This document shows, in pieces, positions 15,488 through 18,817 of a DNA stretch of 18,817 bases (its first letter is position 1; each line of letters starts with the position of its first letter). A program made the position numbers and the translations under genes. Source of the stretch: Oscillospiraceae bacterium (GTDB taxonomy: Bacteria; Bacillota; Clostridia; Oscillospirales; Ruminococcaceae). The notes beneath the pieces were generated by a model, which did not search any database, was not told where the DNA came from, and saw nothing but the letters and a program-made list of their open reading frames with translations. The stretch lies in the NCBI GenBank assembly GCA_020024475.1, contig JAHHTS010000043.1:1-18817 (forward strand), read 5' to 3'.

Positions 15488-15949
15488 TTAGGCTCTAAAA
15501 TTTTTATCCCATGGGTCTTTTTCTTTTGGTAGGCAACTATCCCATGGTTCATGCCCATCATATGTATGACTATACTGCATATCCTGACTATGGTTATGAC
15601 GCACAGTTCTAGATGAGTATTTTTTATCATACCCGGATACAAAGTCTTTTTTTACTCCTTTTGCTTGGTATGTATCAAATTCATTATTTTTGAACGAACC
15701 ATGCAAATTATATTTTTTCCGTTCGGATTCGTTATTAGATGTATTTATTGTATTTGTTTGTAGTTGTGAGGCTTTAAGTTGTTTATTTGTGTTAGGCTCA
15801 GTCATATTTGAAGCGGTGTTATAGCTTCGACCATTATAGGTTTGTATTGTGTTTTTGTTAACTGGTTTATGGCTTATAGTCTTTTTTGCAATTGAGTAAA
15901 TAAAAAATATTACAAGAAAATTTATAATTAGTGGTAATATAAAAAACAT
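15488..15949 (-). CDS. Single-helix membrane protein with polar tail, unknown function
   Basis: From the ATG at 15949 the product has 153 residues. One N-terminal hydrophobic helix (about residues 2-20, FFILPLIINFLVIFFIYSIA) is followed by a long low-complexity tail rich in Asn, Thr, Ser, Lys and His, probably disordered. The end repeats the pattern EPWDSC and DPWDKNF. No family is recognised. GGAGG lies eight bases before this ATG; an in-frame ATG at 15964 overlaps the same GGAGG and is unlikely to be used. The gene begins 36 bases after the ychF stop and ends 48 bases before mtnN, so it sits inside a probable operon. Confidence 0.75.
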   Translation of the reverse strand: MFFILPLIINFLVIFFIYSIAKKTISHKPVNKNTIQTYNGRSYNTASNMTEPNTNKQLKASQLQTNTINTSNNESERKKYNLHGSFKNNEFDTYQAKGVKKDFVSGYDKKYSSRTVRHNHSQDMQYSHTYDGHEPWDSCLPKEKDPWDKNFRA

Positions 15950-15985
15950 AATCAAAACCTCCATTCCTTGTTATTACAAGGGAAA

Positions 15986-17083
15986 TTATACATTGAAACG
16001 GAAAAGTGTTACATCTCCATCTTTCATAACATATTCTTTACCTTCGCTACGAACAAGCCCTTTTTCTTTAGCTGCAACCATGCTGCCACAAGACATAAGG
16101 TCATCATAAGCGATAATTTCAGCTCGGATAAAACCTCTTTCAAAATCTGAATGGATTTTACCTGCTGCCTGAGGTGCTTTTGTGCCTTTTGTAATAGTCC
16201 ATGCTCTTACTTCTTCTGGACCAGCTGTAAGGAAACTGATAAGACCAAGAAGTGAATAGCTTTCCTGAATAAGCGTATCAAGACCAGAAATTTCAAGGCC
16301 AAGCTCTGAAAGAAACTCTTTCTTTTCTTCTCTTGTAAGACCATTTACATCTTCTTCAATTTTAGCACAGATTGGTAAACAACCACTATGGTCTTCTTCC
16401 GCTTTTTTAACTACTATTGGATAATAAGGGTTCTGTTCGATGCCTGCTAGAAGATCGTCTTCTGAAAGATTGCAAGCGTAGATTACAGGTTTTGCAGAAA
16501 GAAGTGGCATTTCTTTAAACCATTCTTCTTCTTTTTCATTAAGAAGCTCAAAACCACGAGCATTTTTGCCTTCACCGAGATATTCTTCAAGTCTTTCAAG
16601 CATAACAATCAAGTCACCTAGACTTCTGTCACCTTTCGCTGCCTTTTTTGTTCTATCAATACGGCGCTGAACAATTTCAAGGTCAGAAAGGACCAGTTCA
16701 AGGTCGATAGTCTCTATATCTCTAAGTGGATCAACCGTACCCTCAACATGTATAATATCATCACTGTCAAAGCAACGCACCATATGGATAATTGCATCAA
16801 CTTCACGAATATGACTTAAGAATTTGTTACCAAGGCCTTCGCCATGGCTAGCGCCTTTAACAAGACCTGCAATATCAACAAATTCTATTGTTGCTGGGGT
16901 ATATTTTTTTGGATTGTACATTTCAGCCAGTTTGTCCAAGCGTTCGTCTGGAACAGCCACCACACCTACATTTGGCTCGATTGTGCAAAATGGGAAGTTT
17001 GCACTAGCTGCACCTGCATTTGTTATTGCGTTGAACAGTGTACTTTTACCTACATTTGGCAAGCCTACAATACCTAATTTCAT
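15986..17083 (-). CDS. ychF: Ribosome-associated ATPase YchF/OLA1 family
   Basis: A full-length 365-residue P-loop protein of the Obg-related YchF/OLA1 family. These bind ribosomes, hydrolyse ATP rather than GTP and act in translation and oxidative-stress responses. Visible motifs are the P-loop GLPNVGKS (7-14), switch segment DIAGLVKGAS (70-79), HVEG (112-115) and NLSE (205-208) in place of the GTPase NKxD, which explains the ATP preference. A coiled-coil region spans about 130-185 and a C-terminal TGS domain about 280-365 (SFLTAGPEEVRAWTI, HSDFERGFIRAE). The ATG follows GGAGGAGG. The predicted promoter is 87 bases upstream, and a 7-bp hairpin abuts the ribosome binding site. It is the first gene of a likely four-gene operon. 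Confidence 0.97.
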   Translation of the reverse strand: MKLGIVGLPNVGKSTLFNAITNAGAASANFPFCTIEPNVGVVAVPDERLDKLAEMYNPKKYTPATIEFVDIAGLVKGASHGEGLGNKFLSHIREVDAIIHMVRCFDSDDIIHVEGTVDPLRDIETIDLELVLSDLEIVQRRIDRTKKAAKGDRSLGDLIVMLERLEEYLGEGKNARGFELLNEKEEEWFKEMPLLSAKPVIYACNLSEDDLLAGIEQNPYYPIVVKKAEEDHSGCLPICAKIEEDVNGLTREEKKEFLSELGLEISGLDTLIQESYSLLGLISFLTAGPEEVRAWTITKGTKAPQAAGKIHSDFERGFIRAEIIAYDDLMSCGSMVAAKEKGLVRSEGKEYVMKDGDVTLFRFNV

Positions 17084-17098
17084 TTTATTTCCTCCTCC

Positions 17099-17117
17099 GA
17101 AAACTCATAAAGTTTTC
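17099..17117 (-). promoter_or_regulatory. Leader hairpin abutting the ychF ribosome binding site
   Basis: On the minus strand GAAAACT-TTATG-AGTTTTC forms a 7-bp stem with a five-base loop that ends directly at the GGAGGAGG ribosome binding site (17091-17098). It could affect ribosome access or mRNA stability. The stem is A/T-rich and only moderately stable. Confidence 0.4.
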
Positions 17118-17169
17118 AGTTATTTACTATTTGGTGATACCTTATATGAAAAGTAAAATATCACTATAT

Positions 17170-17198
17170 ATAATACTATATTTTATATCAATTTTCAA
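17170..17198 (-). promoter_or_regulatory. Promoter of the ychF operon
   Basis: On the minus strand TTGAAA (17193-17198), 17 bases of spacer and TATTAT (17170-17175). Transcription would start near 17163, giving a leader of about 80 bases. Confidence 0.75.
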
Positions 17199-17507
17199 TA
17201 TTTTGTGTGATAGTGGATGTAAAACAAACATATATGATTGTTTGTAACTATACGATAAAGAACTAATTTTAGCAACAATATTTGTCTGTTAACTCTTTAT
17301 TTTTGGTGCTGTATAGTATGATATTCTGGTTTATTTTGAAGATAAAAATAAGTTTTAATCTTCGCTTATACATCTTGTGCATGTTTATAACTGTTATAGT
17401 TTATTGTTGCAATTATGCGTTAGATTTTGGTTATTAGCTATGATAAAATTAAAAAATTAAAAAAATAAAATTATTGGGAAATATTTTAGAAAATATAAAT
17501 AGTTTCG
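17199..17507. other. Non-coding AT-rich spacer
   Basis: No open frame with a ribosome binding site is seen on either strand. A 9-bp inverted repeat, GCAACAATA (17272-17280) and TATTGTTGC (17402-17410), encloses about 120 bases. The interior shows no gene or transposase remnant. Nothing else is recognised. Confidence 0.5.
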
Positions 17508-17536
17508 TAAAAATAAAAAGGATGGCTAGACCATCC
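17508..17536 (-). terminator. Terminator of the GT4 glycosyltransferase gene
   Basis: On the minus strand GGATGG pairs with CCATCC around TCTAG (17520-17536), followed by TTTTTATTTTT. It lies about 50 bases after the stop codon at 17587. Confidence 0.8.
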
Positions 17537-17586
17537 CATTTTATTATTTAATTAAATTCATGAATAGCTTCTCATATATATAAAAT

Positions 17587-18672
17587 TTAGCTCTCCGCAT
17601 AATTGATATAAATAGACTGAAGATTCTTTGCAGCCAATTTTATATCGTATTTATGAACATCGTTTTCTCTTTTTTTGCTGGATAAAATCGCATTTATCCA
17701 TTCTTTATCAACTAAATTTATCTTCTTTAGACTTGAAAAACATTTCAGTTCATCACTTACATTTTGTGAAACTATTATAGGTAAATTAGCACAAGCTGCT
17801 TCCACCACAACAACTGGCAAACCCTCGTAATTGCTAGGTAGACAAAAAACATCAAACGCTGAGTAGAATTTATTGGTATCGTTTCTAACCCCTGCAAAAA
17901 TCACACTGTTTTCAATATTTAATTCTGATACTTGAGTTCGCAGTTTTTTTTCAAGCTCACCATTTCCAACCAGTAAAAGCTTGGCGTTAGGCTTTTGTTT
18001 TAAAATATCTTTAAAAACATTTATTAAAAATTCTTGATTTTTCCGTATGCACAACCTACCAACATTCCCGATTACAAATTCATTTGGATTTATATTAAAT
18101 TCTTTTCTTATTTCTTCTCTATACTGGCAATTAAACTTGAAAATATCCGTATCTACTGCGTTGTTCATGATATAAACGCTTCCATTATTGAAACATTTTT
18201 GTTTATACATCCAAATACCAGCTTTTTCTCCACAGGCAAAATAATCTGTAGAGAATATTTTATTAAATGGACGCAAAATATATTTAAGTAATGTTTTTTT
18301 AGGCTCTGCCCAACTTGCAGTTGAGTGATTGTGGCAGATTCTATGAGGCACATTAGCGCGAAAAGCCGCAAACAATGGAAAAATACTCATAGTGCTTAGA
18401 TGACTATGAACTATTTTGTAATTGTTTTCTTTTAATATCTTTTTCAAGGTTTTTTGATATTTGAAAATTTTGGTGTAGCTTGGTAAAAAGTAAAATCTGC
18501 CACCCAAATTTTCGATTTCTTCTCGCTGAGGAAAAGCACTATCCTTACTGAGAAAAAAATCAAACTGCACTTTTGTTTTATCTATGGCACGGTAATAGTT
18601 CATAACAATAGACTCTACGCCACCAGTGTTCATGTTTCCTAACACCTGCGCCACTCTTATTGGATATTGCAT
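17587..18672 (-). CDS. Glycosyltransferase family 4 (GT-B fold), envelope polysaccharide type
   Basis: A 361-residue cytoplasmic glycosyltransferase with two Rossmann-like halves. The N-terminal half shows the GT4 nucleotide/acceptor loop NTGGVES (15-21). The C-terminal half shows GRLCIRKNQ (205-213), VGNGELE and the donor-binding E-x7-E motif EGLPVVVVE (Glu283, Glu291). The overall pattern resembles the EpsF/CapM-like enzymes that add a sugar to a lipid-linked capsule, exopolysaccharide or teichoic-acid precursor; donor and acceptor cannot be named. The ATG follows AAAGGA with six to seven bases. It is transcribed alone as far as the window shows. An upstream gene may lie beyond the window edge, since the visible 145 bases contain no clear promoter. 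Confidence 0.93.
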   Translation of the reverse strand: MQYPIRVAQVLGNMNTGGVESIVMNYYRAIDKTKVQFDFFLSKDSAFPQREEIENLGGRFYFLPSYTKIFKYQKTLKKILKENNYKIVHSHLSTMSIFPLFAAFRANVPHRICHNHSTASWAEPKKTLLKYILRPFNKIFSTDYFACGEKAGIWMYKQKCFNNGSVYIMNNAVDTDIFKFNCQYREEIRKEFNINPNEFVIGNVGRLCIRKNQEFLINVFKDILKQKPNAKLLLVGNGELEKKLRTQVSELNIENSVIFAGVRNDTNKFYSAFDVFCLPSNYEGLPVVVVEAACANLPIIVSQNVSDELKCFSSLKKINLVDKEWINAILSSKKRENDVHKYDIKLAAKNLQSIYINYAES

Positions 18673-18817
18673 TTTTTATTCCTTTAAAGCTTTTAGCAAT
18701 TAAAATTTATTATATATTTTTAAGTATTTATAATAAAAATACTAAAATAATTTCTTTTTGACTTTAAGTATATTTATAGCAATAAATATGTTTATTATAT
18801 TATAATGCTATTTTATG
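18673..18817. other. AT-rich upstream region of the GT4 gene
   Basis: Very AT-rich leader with a 7-bp inverted repeat AGTATTT/AAATACT (18723-18729 and 18737-18743). On the minus strand a TATAAT is present near the gene but lacks a good -35 box. No gene is seen before the window end. Confidence 0.35.

Noticed and set aside
15950..15964. Upstream ATG start for the single-helix protein after ychF
   Set aside because: This ATG overlaps the GGAGG that is correctly spaced for the ATG at 15949.
1..18817. Defence island, prophage or biosynthetic cluster
   Set aside because: All recognisable genes are housekeeping, fermentation, envelope-glycan or unknown membrane genes. No nuclease, integrase, capsid, modification or assembly-line gene is present.

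Overview
The window is AT-rich DNA with short spacers, strong AGGAGG-type ribosome binding sites, sigma-A-like promoters with 17-bp spacers, and many intrinsic terminators. Together with a long one-piece pyruvate:ferredoxin oxidoreductase (nifJ), this points to a strictly anaerobic low-GC Firmicute, most likely a gut-type clostridium. The family cannot be fixed from this sequence. It looks like ordinary chromosome: no phage, plasmid, integrase, transposase, CRISPR array or toxin-antitoxin pair is visible.

Layout. 1-55: 5' part of a tRNA-Thr(UGU) on the minus strand, cut by the window edge, with its promoter. 238-2358 (+): large polytopic membrane protein of GT-C glycosyltransferase type. 2401-3705 (-): M20-family amidohydrolase/peptidase, convergent with the previous gene across a shared terminator. 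3908-7204 (+): tight three-gene operon of an ApbE-type flavin transferase lipoprotein, a second GT-C-like membrane protein and an ADP-ribose-pyrophosphatase-type Nudix hydrolase. 7205-7839: non-coding spacer with two terminators and a perfect 2 x 27 bp tandem duplication. 7840-9030 (-): CorC/HlyC-type CBS membrane protein with a divergent membrane domain. 9349-12903 (+): nifJ, with a strong promoter, a 14-bp palindrome in its leader and highly biased codon use. 12904-13744: terminator, then a promoter and ribosome binding site that lead into a broken or very small gene. 13760-14200 (+): small four-helix membrane protein. 17083-14245 (-): likely four-gene operon of ychF, a single-helix unknown protein, mtnN (MTA/SAH nucleosidase) and another single-helix unknown protein. 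18672-17587 (-): GT4 glycosyltransferase of the capsule/exopolysaccharide type.

How the genes fit together. nifJ is the central energy gene, converting pyruvate to acetyl-CoA, CO2 and reduced ferredoxin. ApbE attaches FMN to extracytoplasmic electron carriers of the RNF/NQR type, but no target protein is encoded here. The two GT-C proteins and the GT4 enzyme suggest scattered cell-envelope glycan genes. MtnN, Nudix and YchF are housekeeping functions. I found no convincing new multi-gene system. The points most worth a second look are the decayed locus near 13.05-13.5 kb, the leader palindrome of nifJ, the tandem duplication at 7.4 kb, the odd apbE/GT-C/Nudix operon and the two unknown anchored proteins co-transcribed with ychF and mtnN.
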